Shown piece after piece: positions 1-11,868 of a stretch of DNA of 64,000 nucleotides. The translations under genes and the position numbers were made by a program. Position 1 is the first letter of the stretch. Every line of letters starts with the position of its first letter. The notes under the pieces were generated by a model. That model made no database searches, had not been told where the DNA came from, and saw nothing but the letters and a program-made list of their open reading frames with translations. Source of the stretch: Papiliotrema nemorosa (lineage: Eukaryota > Basidiomycota > Tremellomycetes > Tremellales > Rhynchogastremaceae); the NCBI GenBank assembly GCA_032158125.1, contig JASKOT010000005.1:802968-866967 (forward strand), given 5' to 3'.

Positions 1-2317
1 CCCCATCCATTCTACATCCGGATCTCCCGCTCCTTCGATCCGAGCCGGCCAGTCGACAGAAGACCTTCGCCGTATCAGCACGTCTTCCTCGGGCGAACAT
101 CACCCTTCCTCTGGCAACGACTCGTCTCGTAGGTCGAGTCTCGGGAGAGGCCCTTCAGCCTCGTCGTCTGCTCTGGCCAGTCCCAGCATATCGTCTGCGC
201 CAAATCAGGAAGTCCGACAGGGGAAGCGGACCAGAATCGGATCAGGGTCCACGATTGTCATCAACAAGGACATGCCTGGACCCTCTAGGCCGTCCGAGCT
301 GCGTCAAGATTCCAACACCTCGAATCGATCTGCTTCGCTCAACGACGACGACAGACAACACCGTCATCTCAAATTTAGTATCGCCAACGCACTGGGAGCC
401 GTCAAAGGAAGGATTGCATCGAAATCGCGTAGTCGAGCAGAATCGAGAAACGCCTCCAGGGGTCCATCCCGCTCACACTCGCGTGCCCCATCTTTTGACG
501 AGCCGCGACCACCTATGCCAAATGGAACAAACATGTCCCGCACAGGTAGTGGAAGTGGGTTTGCTCGGGTCAGCGGAGTCGGCTCGGCCGTTCCGGCGTA
601 TCTGCAAGACGATGAGCGGACAAACCGATTCCAGGGTAGGGACGAGTCGCGCGGATCTGGACGAAGCAGGTCGAGTGATCGGACCGCCAGTCCGGCTAGG
701 CAGCGCGACGGCGAGAGGAGTCCGAGTAGAAACCGAGGGCGTCACAAGGGCATGAAGGTCTTGACTGGGGCTTTGGGGGCGGAACATGAAGACGAGGAGC
801 ATCTGCACAACTGGAAAGAGTTCAAGAAGGGTGAGTCGAGTAGGTGGTCTCGCTGACTCTAGGTGTGTACAACTATCCGATATCATTCCCCATCCCTGTC
901 AATGCCCCTCCTACCTTGCATGCCGAGTTTGGCTCGGTGGTGTACCGTCTGAAAGCTACCGTGGTAAGGGTCGGAGCTTTGACGTCGAATCTTGTGGAAG
1001 ACGTGGAGGTTATGATGATCGCAACACCGCAAGAGGATGACTTGGAGGAGACGGAGAATGTCATTGTTGAGAGGCAGTGGGAAGAGCAAATGAGGTATCA
1101 GATTGCACTGCACGGAAAGGCCTTTCCCATCGGTGGTATCATGTGAGTATCATGGCAATGTGCCTCGCTGACAACAGTCCTGTCAGTGTCAGGTTGATGC
1201 CATTGATGAAGTGCAAGATACACCGTCTCACGGTCGCTCTCGAAGGTGCGTAACTGTCTAGAGCTCAACTGACATTCAGAGAAGACGGACTACTTTGCAC
1301 AAGAGAAGAAAGTAGCTCGTCATGAAACGCCAAAGAAGTTTACCCTGTTATTCGTCAAACAACCCGACAAGCTCGAACGTGTTCAACCGTTGCTGCCCAT
1401 CATCTCTGACGACCCCAATGCCGCCAAGGAATCGCCCGTGGCGCCCCTCGCAGCTCAGGCGGCCATCAACAACCCGGCTCCAGATGCGTTTGACCCTACA
1501 GACGAGGATGCCATGTATGCGTCACTGCTTGATCCCTTGGGCCCTTGGCATTTGGAGAAGAGTCTGCAGTTGCCAGACTGCGCTAGTACGGTCAAATTCA
1601 CGACAAAACATGAAAAGACCAACATTGCCGTCGGACATTGGCTCAAGGTGATCATCCGAGTGGAGAGGGGCGACGATGTGGCGGTAGACGCCAAAGGTCG
1701 CAGGAAGCAGTTTGACATTATAATGTGAGACGTGTTTGTAGACCCTACTGACGTGTAGTGAGACACCCATCAAGATACTCGATTGCAGGGTCAACCCTCA
1801 GATCAACTCGCTGCCCACCTACACACCCATTCATCCCACCTCGCTCGTTCCAGCTGGGGTCTGCTCTATCCACTTGGGTCAATCGAAAAAGTTTACCCCG
1901 ATTGCCAATACTCAGGCGGATCCTTTGGTCGCTGCCGCGCCAACGAGCACGGGTAGAGTGGAACGCCGAGGCGAGTCGTCTACTCGAGGTCGCTCACATA
2001 ATCGAGATGGACATCACGAGGAGGATACTCTGCTTGAGCGGAACATCGTCTACGATCGACTCATGTCGGGTCAGGAGACTGAGACGGGTGATACGCCTCC
2101 GACGTATGGCGAGGCGGTCGCTAGCGCCATTAGGAGCGCAAGCAGGAGCGAGTCTAGGAATCCTTCGTCTAGGGATAGAGGAAGAGAGGGGATTATAGAA
2201 TTTGGCGCGAGTCGAGAAGAGTCGACCAGTAGGAGCAGGAGTCGGTTGAGAAGGATCAACGATGAGATTTCGATAGGCATCGGAGGAGTCCCCAGAGGAA
2301 GGAGTCCGAGGCGGTAG
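1..2317 (+). CDS. Arrestin-like ubiquitin-ligase adaptor (ART/creD type), 5' end missing
   Basis: The gene enters from the left edge, so its start is not in the window. Exons read as (1)-830, 863-1142, 1178-1245, 1280-1724 and 1759-2317; all introns are 32-35 nt GT-AG. After a serine/arginine-rich stretch come an arrestin-N segment (GVYNYPISFPIPVNAPP near 863, then IPVSVRLMPL and VALEEKTDYFAQ) and an arrestin-C segment (GPWHLEKSLQLP near 1540, then TPIKILDCRVNPQ). Near 2095 lies a PPTY motif, the PPxY sequence that binds WW domains of Rsp5/NEDD4-type ligases. Family knowledge: such proteins recruit the ligase to plasma-membrane transporters and trigger their endocytosis. The protein ends in another Arg/Ser-rich tail. 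The family assignment is firm; which fungal ART it corresponds to cannot be told from the sequence alone. Confidence 0.88.
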
Positions 2318-2417
2318 GTGGTCGATGTTGCTAGGAGAATAGACTATACATTGCAATATGCACATACGATACAACGAGAGGTCAGCGGTGAGGTGCTAAG
2401 ACTCTGTCCGCACTGTA

Positions 2418-3274
2418 TCATTGGTTCTTTACCGGCAAGGCAGCCTCGCCGGGTGCTTTTACCCTCTCTGAGCTCTCCGGCACTGGGGCGTCTCCCTCTT
2501 CTGGTGCTCCTTCCTCTTCTTCGCTGTCTTCATCGCCTCTATTGATTACCACCCCACTCATCAGGTCATCCCGCTGAGCTGGGTCGAACAGCTCATTCGC
2601 CAGATCATCCTCGTCAAACATCTCTTCTTCCCCTTCAAACGCATCGTCCGGTATCCTACCTTGCCTGACATGTCAGTACTGGACGCTCTGATATATTTCT
2701 TGGTAAAAGCGGCTTAAAATACTTACAACTCTGTCATGGACCCTTTGAGAATGTAGAGGAAAGGTCCAGATCCCGCTGGCGGAGGGGTGGTTTGGTACGC
2801 TATGGGTATGTTACACCGTCCACATTGAAAAGGTTGTCGCACTTCCATCATTTCGGACCCCCTCCTTCTCATCAGTATCAGCCTTGATGGTTAGATCGGT
2901 AGGATACCTCAGACGCACCGTTGGAATAGAAAACGGTCCCCTGGGACAGCGTTGAGTTTGAACTTGCGTCCTGGAAATTTACCATCTTTAGAGTCTTTAC
3001 TTCGGACAATATAGCTACCATCGGATCTGATATTAGCCTCGTTCGCCAGCTTTTCAGATAGCTACGTGGTCTCCTTGAGGCGTTTGCAAGGAGAGACAAG
3101 GTAGTGAACAGGTACTCACTCGCGTCGGGGAAGCCGGTCGAGTTTCCCTTGAATGACCAGTACGAAATCCCCGCAAAGACAATAGTATGATCTCAATACC
3201 GCTCGAGATGATTTGGCGGGCTGTCTCTGGTGCTCTGACGATGAGACGACGAAACGAGAGACGACTTTGGGCAT
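2418..3274 (-). CDS. STEEP1 (CXorf56)-family protein
   Basis: Four exons on the minus strand (3274-3120, 3026-2919, 2867-2727, 2664-2418) join in frame to 216 residues, close to the roughly 220 of animal STEEP1. The first residues, MPKVVSR, match the invariant start of the family. YYCLCGDFVLV and LDRLPRR follow, then FKLNAVPGDRFLFQR and a second cysteine pair in FQCGRCNIPIAYQT. The tail is acidic (DEDSEEEEG). In animals STEEP1 helps STING leave the endoplasmic reticulum; the role in fungi is not established, so only the family is claimed. The first intron (93 nt) is long for this window and has GCTAAT before its AG. The gene converges on the arrestin gene with 100 nt between stop codons and diverges from the SR-rich gene at 3426. 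Confidence 0.85.
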
Positions 3275-3425
3275 GATGAGGATGTTCAAGTGAGAGAAGG
3301 AGGAAGAAGTGTGATTCCGAGAAGTGGAGGTTGACATCGACCTTGTTTCAGATATTCGCATATCCAGTCATCCATCCCAACCTTCAAGCCCTTATTTCAA
3401 AGCCAGACATACTACAGGGAGCCGA

Positions 3426-4783
3426 ATGCCATTCTATCGTGATCGTTCAAGATCCAGATCACGTTCACGTTCACGTTCACCAAGAAAGAGAGATGACCGG
3501 CACTATCGCGATCAGAGCAGGGTTTGGGACCAAGGCGACCATGGGTCGTCCTCGAGGAGACGCACTTCGCATGATCACGTGGAACATGATCGAGACAGAA
3601 CAAAGAGGCGACACGATAGAGAAAGAATAGAAGACGGTAATGATAGAGACAGAAGGTCGAAAAGATACGAAGCAGAGGGACATTCACGCCAGGACAAGGC
3701 ACACAAGGGCGATAGGGAAAGGGATAGGAAGCGCCGACATGACTCGGAAAGTGAGGATGATTTCCTCGACCTCGAGAGGCTGGGTGTCAAGGAGATTTCG
3801 GAGGACGATTATTTGTGAGGATCAGCGACGGACAGAACCTAGTCGGGTATCACTGATGAGACAGCCTGAAGAGCGCGGAATTCAAACATTGGCTGAAGGC
3901 GGATAGGGGGAAGTACATTGATGAAATGTCGAGTGCAGATGCTCATCGATACTTTCGCAAGTTTGTACGAGTGAGTGATACTCACACTTGATTGTCACAT
4001 GCCTGACGTCCTCAGAGATGGAACGACGGTGCATTAGATCGAGCATATTATAGACCACCCAGACGGTCTTCCTCCAACACCGCATAGTTTGTTTGACAGA
4101 CCCCTTCCGGGGCCATACTGATCATCAGCAAATGGTCCTTCTCTGGCTCTCAACGTCCACCCTCCCCTCCTGCCTCCCCATCCCGCTCTCCGGAACATCC
4201 TTCCGACCCAGATCCGATGTCTTCAGACGAAGAGATCGGACCCTCTCTACCTCGACATGTATCAGGGCCATCTAGACCTTCCGCCTCGGACCGTCAATTA
4301 GCCCGTGAAGAGACTCAAGATGCTCTGCGCGCTCAACGTAAAGCTGACCGGCGGGCAGCATACGAAAGAGCAGACGAGATGGCTCCGCGAGTAGTTGGCA
4401 AAGAAGGAAAGATGGCCGAGAAGAGAGCTAGTAATGCTGCCAACAAGGAGATGAGGGAGAAAGATGTAGGTGGACTGGAGATGGATGAAGGGACTTTGAT
4501 GGGGGAAGAGAGCTCTTTTCAAGCTGCGTACGTCCTGCAGTTTCCTATTGTATCATGACTTTCTGACCCATAGGATTCGAGCGAGGGACGGCGCGCAGGG
4601 GTGGAGGGCCGAGAAGAGGCAGGAAGAGATGGCAAATAGACGAGCGGCAATGGAAAATCGGATGGCGGAGAGAAAGCAGAAGGAAGCTGCGACGATGGAT
4701 ATGTGAGTGGGAAAGCGATCAGTGGAGGACGCCGGAGCTGATGAAACAGGCTGAAAGCCATGGCGAAGCAGCGTTTTGGGTGA
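3426..4783 (+). CDS. SR-rich protein with SCI1-like and GPALPP/DUF3752-like parts
   Basis: Exons 3426-3814, 3865-3970, 4016-4086, 4129-4527, 4574-4702 and 4750-4783 keep one frame throughout. The N-terminus is an RS/RD-rich nuclear-type region (SRSRSRSRSRSPRK). It is followed by a conserved block, AEFKHWLKADRGKYIDEMSS ... YFRKFVRRWNDG ... TAYKWSF, resembling plant style cell-cycle inhibitor 1 (SCI1). The second half contains SSDEEIGPSLP, the GPALPP-type motif, and ends DMLKAMAKQRFG, as in DUF3752 proteins. Both parts are in one frame across a 42 nt intron (4087-4128), so I read a single gene. The start is the first ATG of the frame. Function is unknown; an RNA-processing role is a guess from the RS region. 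An alternative is two adjacent genes. Confidence 0.72.
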
Positions 4784-4991
4784 GGTCATTCTCGCCAAGT
4801 AGTCCGGAGATCCATTAAAGGGAAAGATAGCTCTCATCTGGGTGTACCTCCAACTGTTTCTCCTCCTATAACGTGCCTGGCGAACGCATGACGGGAGGAC
4901 AAGACGGTCCGGTTGTATCATCATCATCACGTGACATCCAATCTGAAATAACAACACCGTCTCGATTGCGACGAAGTGTTCAGTCCACATC

Positions 4992-7900
4992 ATGCATCAT
5001 GTTCAAATGAGCAGCACCCCGAATGGACTTGCGAAGAACTTCAAGGTGAAGCACAAGACTCTTTCGGCGTACTATCCCATCGTGCATCGCCTAGAAGATT
5101 GCTTCCAAGCGCGTCTATCGTCGCTCTCCGATAATGCGGAATACACGCGTTTCATCTCTACCACATTGTGCGCGACCAAAGTCCAGGGCGTCTTGCCCAT
5201 CTCGGACGATGGTCACATATGGCAGAATATACCTGTGAGCCAGAAAAGGAGCCATCAAGAATGTATAGATTGGATTATGGGCGATATAGCCCGGCGAGGT
5301 GCACCCAATCTCTTACTCAAGAGGGGCCGGGTGGGTGAGACGAAGATGATCAAGCTGATCATAGGGATCCATAAAGCAGGAAGAGGGTATACATACACGT
5401 ACTGGTCCGTCGGCCATACTGGGTGGGCCAGAGTGGAGATGCCTGAGAGAAAGGTGTGTTACTTGCTCGCGGTGGCTAAAAGCAGGGTCGGAGATACGGC
5501 TTTCCGGAGTCTCATAGTGTCCACTTCGATATTCACGCTGGTCGAGAACAACTCGTTTGTCCAGATCACCGGAGTGCCTATACATGATCTATACGTTGGG
5601 ACCGCAGCCGTGCAGCCGACTTTGCAGAAGCGTAAGCGGGCTACGGCAGATACGAGACGAAGGGTCAAGAAGCGGAAGACAGGCGCAGCTCAGAGTGTTG
5701 GGAGGTCATTTCGGACAGTCGACACGGAGCCAAGGTGAGGGACGACCTATAATGTGGCTCATGGTAGTCCTGCCGACAGGGTGATCGCGCGACAGAGGAT
5801 GTTTTATGGTCAACCTGCTCGGACAAGGCTAGGGAAGCTCATTCCAGGTCTTCATCCTCAGCGTAAGTTGCCCATACCAGAGCTCTTGCTCACATGGTAG
5901 ACATGCTGAACTTGATCTGTCAAGACGCGTCACTGTCCGATGAAGACAAGGTCAAACGACTGCAGGACACAATATTTAGCAGCGAGAGCCATGGCTTGAG
6001 CGGGCCTACAGAGAAAGAGCACTTGGCGTCTACCCTGCGAGACTTGCTCAATCGTCAAGCCGCTCTTCCTTATGGCACACTGCTCCGGTATGCAGTCGAG
6101 AGAGCAGTGAGTCGACTTGTCCATTCATGTGCTGAGAGCAGTACGACCATACCCAGGATGGGCTGCAGCCCTTGTCTCGCAGCCAGGTGTCGCGGTATAT
6201 TGGCAACGTCATTGATCGCCTATTGACCTTGGAGGTGGTTGGAAGTCAACACAACATGCAGACGATCAAACGCCGTACATCTCTTTCGCAGACTTGTGTT
6301 GTCTCACGGCTGACAATCAGATGCGAGGTTACTCATTACTGCGAAGCAGTTTGAACCCATCACTCTTCATATGCTCATGGCCGATCTTCGCACCGCCGAC
6401 TTTTCCTGGCTGTCCAAAGCATCAAACCGGTTCAACCCTGCTGAGTATCAGAAGCGCAGGCAACTAGTCGAGCAGTTTATCTTTTGGCTCTTCAACGATT
6501 ACCTCATTTCCCTCTTACGGGTACGCAAAAATCTCGATACTTGAACTCATGACAGAACACCTTTTACGTCACGGAAACATCTCAGACTCGATATCAAACA
6601 GTGTATTATCCTCATGAAGCTTGGGCAAAGGCGACGAAACCCGCCTTTGAGCAGCTGAGGAAGGACCATCTGGAGCCCGTCTCGATGGTATGTTTCCCCT
6701 TGATGGAGCTGAATATAGTCTGCTCGGAATGCCACATTGAACGGCACGCTTGGCGTATCGGCTGTTCGACTTATACCCAAGCCAAACGGCTTTCGACCTA
6801 TTGTCAATCTGGGCAAGAAGCAGGGTGGAGGTATATCAGGATCGGCAATCAGACCTGCGAAACGGGGCTCTGCAGCCAATGAAGCTCTGCGTGGTGTACA
6901 TCAAGTCCTCACTTATGAGAAGGTAGGCCATCTATCGTGTATCCAGAGCTGACGGCAGGAGCGGAACAGAGAAGCCCTCGGGTCAGCGTTATTCGGTACA
7001 AACGAAATCTTCGCGCCGCTCCATGGTCTACAAACAGAGCTTAAAATGCTCCATGGCAATCTGTAAATGGCCTGTCGGGTGTAGGCTGAAGCTAGTCCTC
7101 GATTGTATTTCGTCAAAATGGACATCAAGTCTGCCTTTGATACGATCAAGCAGGAAAAAATGCTCCAGGTTGTCGAAGATCTACTTGACGCAGATTTCGA
7201 TTACATCCTGATGATGTTTTGTATGATCCTTCCGCCCGCTAGCAAGGCCTCTCAAGGATCTGCTCGAAGGCTTTTCAAGACTCGAGCCGTGGTGGATGGC
7301 AAGTGCACGAGGCGAATGGCGCTGATCGCAGATGGCTTTCAGTCCACTTTCACTGAGCTAGCTCGGGAAGTTGCGAGACCGCTGAGGAATGCTATCCTCG
7401 TCGATTTGGTACGTCCAGCCCTGAGTCGTAGCTGAACAAAAGCTACGACAGACTCGAATGACTCGAGAAGAGTGTAGGAGAATCCTGCGCCAACACGTAA
7501 CCCGCAATATATGGCAGGTCAGTCGAGTTGTCCGTTCTTCACTGACGCCCAGGTAGGAAACCAGCTCTTCCGTCAGAGAGAAGGGATTCCGCAAGGATCA
7601 AAGATTAGCAGTATGCTGTGTTCCATCTTCTATGCTGCGATGGAACGGCAGCACCTAAGTTGCTTGTCAAAGCCAGGCTCTGTGAGTTTCACGAGTAATA
7701 TCTGGGCTGAAAGAAAGCGACTGTTGAGGTACATTGATGACTTTTTGTACATCACCGACGACTACGAATCGGCTAGGCGATTCATCCAGACCATGTCGAC
7801 CGGATTCCCAGAGTACGGTGCTTTCGTTTCGTCCGGAAAAACCTTGACCTCTTTTGAACATGCCCGAGGCAATCTGGTCGTCCCCGTCTGTGCGCATCAA

Positions 7901-8707
7901 CAGGATGGTGGTTCACGTGAGTCATAGCGTTACCATCCGCTGATCTCAGTCTTTCCCTTTTGCGGTTTCATGATTGATACGAAGACACTTGAGCTCAGCC
8001 CCGACATACCAAGGATGATCGCAGGAGGCGGGTTCCCCCGTGAGACAAGGGTTTGAGCTCATCGTTAGATATGGGGCAATCCTTTGCGCTGAGATTCGCT
8101 CGACGTCGCGGGAAAGCGTTTGTCGGGTGGCTGAGTCGACAACTTGAGAATCGAAATCATATAGCCTATGTGCGTCAACTGCTTTTCCGGTGAGGTGGCT
8201 GATGAACAGCTGAATACCTCGCATAATACCGTAATGGTGGTTCACTTGAACGTCTTTTTGAACTTTGCCTCGACTGCAATGAAGATTCCGCACTACTTTG
8301 ACAAGGCGGAAGATATCTCGTCACATGCTGCGAGGACCATATTTGGTGAGTCGAGCTCGATGGTGCGGTTGACATGGAGAATCCATTTGCGCCTCTGTGG
8401 AATACACCTATGTTGCCGGTCGAGCTCGGGTTCGACACGCCGCAAGGAACGAGCGGGATGGCTCGCAACACTATCTAGTCCGTAAAAGCGATTTTGAATA
8501 GTCAGTTTACCGTCTCAGAGCAGATCTGACCCTAGTCTTGCGAAAAGTGCCATCATCAAGGTGCTTGTCAGGAAAGCTGGGCGGTTCAAGGATGTCTTGC
8601 ATTTGTTGAGGGGCGATCTTGACAAGAGGGCGTATCGGCATTTGCGAGATCGACATCAAGCGACGATTGACCGGGGATGGGGTCAAGTCAAGGGCGCCCA
8701 GTATTGA
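4992..8707 (+). CDS. TERT: Telomerase reverse transcriptase (catalytic subunit), 16 exons
   Basis: Sixteen exons (4992-5734, 5780-5862, 5901-6106, 6142-6274, 6321-6520, 6556-6687, 6719-6922, 6959-7062, 7096-7408, 7452-7517, 7553-7916, 7950-8039, 8069-8169, 8210-8345, 8380-8477, 8519-8707) give an uninterrupted 1053-residue frame, the usual TERT size. N-terminal (TEN) signature: STSIFTLVENNSFVQITGVP. RNA-binding domain: VVGSQHNMQTIKR, FIFWLFNDYLISLLR and T motif NTFYVTETSQTRYQTVYY. Reverse transcriptase motifs: 1/2 VRLIPKPNGFRPIVNLGKK, A FVKMDIKSAFDTI, B' REGIPQGSKISS, C LLRYIDDFLYIT, D SSGKTLTSF, E FPFCGFMIDTKTLE. The thumb (TSHNTVMVVHLNVFLNFA) and an extension ending at 8707 follow. Catalytic Asp residues (motif A; DD of motif C) are present. 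Intron 15 uses a GTCCGT donor. A possible extra 36 nt in-frame intron sits near 7681-7716. The enzyme copies telomere repeats from its RNA subunit. Confidence 0.93.
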
Positions 8708-8874
8708 TATCTTTTTTGAGCTGTATGAGTACTCCAGTTGTATGCCACGATGTATCCCTCTCAATGTATCCCAATGCCAAACCCTGATCAGGAGAGAATC
8801 ATCATCCATGCGCAACATTCGTACAAGCCCACAACGATCTCCCATCCCATGACCCGTTTCCTTCCAAGACGCAC
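8708..8874. other. Convergent intergenic spacer TERT / RPL21
   Basis: This 167 nt spacer separates the TERT stop codon (8707) from the RPL21 stop codon (8875). It must hold both 3' untranslated regions. I see no further gene in it. Confidence 0.7.
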
Positions 8875-9546
8875 TTAGATGGTGGTCTCGTCTAGACCCA
8901 TCAGCGAAAACTCTAACACCACGCGAGGCACACTCACAAGGTTGAGCGGTAAGAGTCTGAGGAGCGTTGTTCTTGATCGAGATGTGTCGAGCCTCTCGTG
9001 GTTGAGCGGGCTGTCTCTTCAAGTTGACAAACTCTCCCTTTGCCTTTGCCTCCTTCTTTGCTGCGGCGTTGCTCTTCACTCGGTCCAAGAACTCTTGTCG
9101 GCATTTAGAGTGTCGGACGTGCTCGACTCGGACGTTGACTCGCTTCTCAATGTATCGACCGTTGACCACCTTGTAGATGATGACACCGACACCTCGAGGG
9201 GAGACGTTGTAGACGATACCGGTCTTTCCGTGGTAGAATTTGTGGGGGAGACCCTTTTGCTCGGAAGCGTTGGCCTTGATGTCGACAATGTCACCGACTC
9301 GGTAGACGGTCAAGAAGGTCTTCAAGGCGGGCATTCCATGGTCTGGATAGTGCAAGCAGATTGAGCGGGGCGGGATTGAGCGGTAGGATCAGGAAGACGA
9401 GTGCGTTTATGGTATGAGGAGAAATGTCGAATCAAGGTAACACTAGGTCAGCTATTAGATCCTTCTCTCCAACATCATCTACGCACCCTTGATGTTCTTC
9501 TTAAACATGTGACGCGTTCGCGCCCTGATACCGAAAGAGTGAGGCA
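8875..9546 (-). CDS. RPL21: 60S ribosomal protein L21 (eL21)
   Basis: Three exons (9546-9487, 9342-8938, 8891-8875). The protein starts MPHSFGIRARTRHMFKKNIK and continues TFLTVYRVGDIVDIKANAS, HKFYHGKTGIVYNV, RVNVRVEHVRHSKCR and LKRQPAQPREARHI. It ends APQTLTAQP plus YETTI from a final 17 nt exon. These are hallmark eL21 sequences. The first intron is 144 nt, much longer than most here, and the last (8937-8892) is 46 nt. If the last intron is ignored the frame runs on to 8507 as an artefact antisense to the 3' end of TERT. The gene diverges from RPS9, with about 600 nt between start codons. Confidence 0.93.
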
Positions 9547-10142
9547 TGGTGTCGGATTACTAGACGGTCAGATGGAGTTCCTCTAAATATTGATTCGACG
9601 ACGATGGCGAGAACAGGGGGTCTACCGCTCTATCGCTGTTGATGGGTCGATATTTGAGAGTGTAGGATGTCGGATGGGTGTGAGGGGTGTAGCGGAATGG
9701 GCAAGATGCTCACCTTTTGTTGAAGGATGAAGAAGAGCAATGGTCGACGTCGAGCAAGTCTTCAACGACAGCGAGCAGCGGCACCCAGCAGCGAGATCCT
9801 CACACGGGGGGGCAAAGCAGAGAAGAAGGAGCGGAATCAAATTTACATGCTCACCACTCGGGGGCATATCGGCGATATGGTATCCGAATCTAAACACCGA
9901 CAATTTCGCCCACCCAAATGAACGCCACGTCTCATTCCCCTTCGGCATTTGAGCGGTAACGCCGATTTCTCTCAGTCGCCCCCTCCCCCCTCTGGCTGTG
10001 GCTGGACTGTGGACCGTTCGCTGGGTGCTGGACGTTTTGTCGAATTCGTGCAATCAAAGCTTCCTCTTCATCGTTCAACAAAGTGAGTACACATATACAT
10101 ATATCATTCACATACTTTTGACACTCTTGCTGATAACATCAG
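9547..10142. promoter_or_regulatory. Shared divergent promoter of RPL21 and RPS9
   Basis: RPL21 (minus) and RPS9 (plus) start codons lie back to back at the two ends of this interval. A 60 nt intron (10083-10142, GTGAGT...CATCAG) sits in the RPS9 leader and ends directly before the ATG, so the RPS9 transcript starts upstream of 10083. Short TTGAGCGG-type words recur here and in the first RPL21 intron. Co-regulation of the two ribosomal protein genes is an inference from the layout; no factor site is claimed. Confidence 0.6.
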
Positions 10143-11068
10143 ATGGGATCGGCACCAAGAAAGCAGTCCAAAACCTACAAGGTTCCCAAGCGACCTTACG
10201 AGGCTGCTCGACTCGACGCTGAGCTCAAGGTGGGTCTCAATATCATGTCATTGGGTTTGGTCGATGGATGGGTCTGGGTCAAGAGGGTTCTGGGGTGTCA
10301 TGAAGGGCTGTGGATGGCCAGGCTGGACAGGATTCGAGAGTTTCAGCTCGGTGTAAATGGAGTACGAGGAATGTCGAAATTTCAAGCGAGGATTGTGCAA
10401 CGAGATGGTGGAACCTTGACCAGACCCATCCCTCTTCCGGCCACACTACAACTACAAGAGGAGACCGCTGACGTCTAGCTCGCCGGAGAGTACGGTCTCC
10501 GAAACAAGCGAGAGATCTGGCGAATTCAGCTCACCCTCTCCAAGGTGAGTCTGCCTCGAGTTTTCCGCATATATTCGAACTCACTCTAGATCCGACGAGC
10601 TGCCCGAGAGCTCCTCAAGCTCGACGACAAGGACCCCAAGCGACTCTTCGAGGGAAACGCCTTGATCCGACGATTGGTGCGAATTGGTGTGCTCGACGAC
10701 ACCCGAATGCGATTGGATTACGTGCTTGCCCTCAAGACTGAGGATTTCCTTGAGCGACGATTGCAAACCCAGGTCTTCAAGCTTGGGTGAGTTGCACCAT
10801 TCATAACTCTTCGCAGCATACTCATGACAGACTTGCCAAGTCGGTCCACCACGCCCGAGTCTTGATCCGACAACGACACATCCGAGTCGGCAAGCAAGTC
10901 GTCAACGTCCCTTCTTTCGTTGTCCGACTCGACTCGCAGAAGCACGTCGACTACTCTTTGAAATCGCCATACGGTGGAGGACGACCGGGACGAGTCAAGA
11001 GAAAGAGAGCCAAGGCTGCGGCCGGTGGTGAGGGTGGTGACGACGACGCCGAGGAGGACGACGAGTAG
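10143..11068 (+). CDS. RPS9: 40S ribosomal protein S9 (uS4)
   Basis: Coding exons are 10143-10229, 10479-10544, 10590-10786 and 10831-11068. The protein reads [20 protein letters not shown] ... [15 protein letters not shown] ... [20 protein letters not shown] ... [20 protein letters not shown] ... [20 protein letters not shown], which is eukaryotic S9, the small-subunit uS4 protein. It ends in an acidic tail ([11 protein letters not shown]). The first coding intron, 249 nt (10230-10478), is several times longer than typical introns in the window. A further intron lies in the 5' leader. Function: 18S rRNA binding and decoding-centre assembly in the 40S subunit. Confidence 0.95.
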
Positions 11069-11868
11069 AGCGTTTAAAAGAAGGACTGATGATGGGTCTC
11101 TTTTGACGTTGTCTCTTCTCGTTTCTCCTCTGGATGTAAGGCTATTCTTCCCAATGAGTGATTTACATGCATACCGCAGTTCACGCCACGACTTTGGAGC
11201 ACGCTTGGTAAAGGGAGGGAAGATGTTACTGATCAGGCTGACTTTGCGAGCTCACCAGATGGGGAGGGAGAGCGAGCAGGCGACTTTACAGATGAATGTC
11301 AGTCAGAAGGTATCAACGATGATGCAGCCGACGTCCAGCTGACATGGCCAAACACGTCCGAGGGGCAAGAAGTGCGCGACCGATCGAAAAGGACGGTCCG
11401 TCGCTCTTCATCTGTTCAGAGCATTCGATAGGTGTATGTACCGTAAGTGGAGTAGATAGACCGACGTGATCGACTAGACAATGCATGGCGGCAGTAGCGG
11501 TCGAGTGCTGTCTATCAAAATCTGTTTCTACATTGACTACCACTACATCACACAGATGACAGACAAGCGGCGAAGAATTCGGTTAATCTTTTGACCATTC
11601 GGCTCTGTCTCACCTGATGATAGCTGGAAATAAAGTTGCGACTCGACTCGCTGAGTATATTTGCCTTCGCGACCTCGCCTCAAGACGGCTTAGAGAGGCG
11701 AACTCAGCTCTGTGTATGAATCGCTCCTTTCGCCTCTATCCTTGAAACTTCGACTAGTCATCAACCATTCGTAGGCCCTCTGGTCATATGCCGTAAACTA
11801 GATGCTTGGATGCGATGCGATCGACAGACCCCCACCCTTCCCTTCAGACGGCAGATGGGTAGATATAT
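11069..11868. other. Intergenic region downstream of RPS9
   Basis: About 800 nt between RPS9 and the next predicted gene. Short open frames occur on both strands, but none has splice context or family resemblance. I see no RNA gene. Confidence 0.5.

Noticed and set aside
7681..7716. Possible additional 36-nt TERT intron (GTGAGT...AAAG)
   Set aside because: The frame stays open without removing it, so it was not included; only cDNA can decide between 1053 and 1041 residues.
8507..9355. 282-residue minus-strand open frame reaching over the 3' end of TERT
   Set aside because: Its first part is RPL21 and the rest is RPL21's last intron and 3' flank read through; splicing to the 17 nt last exon gives the proper eL21 end.
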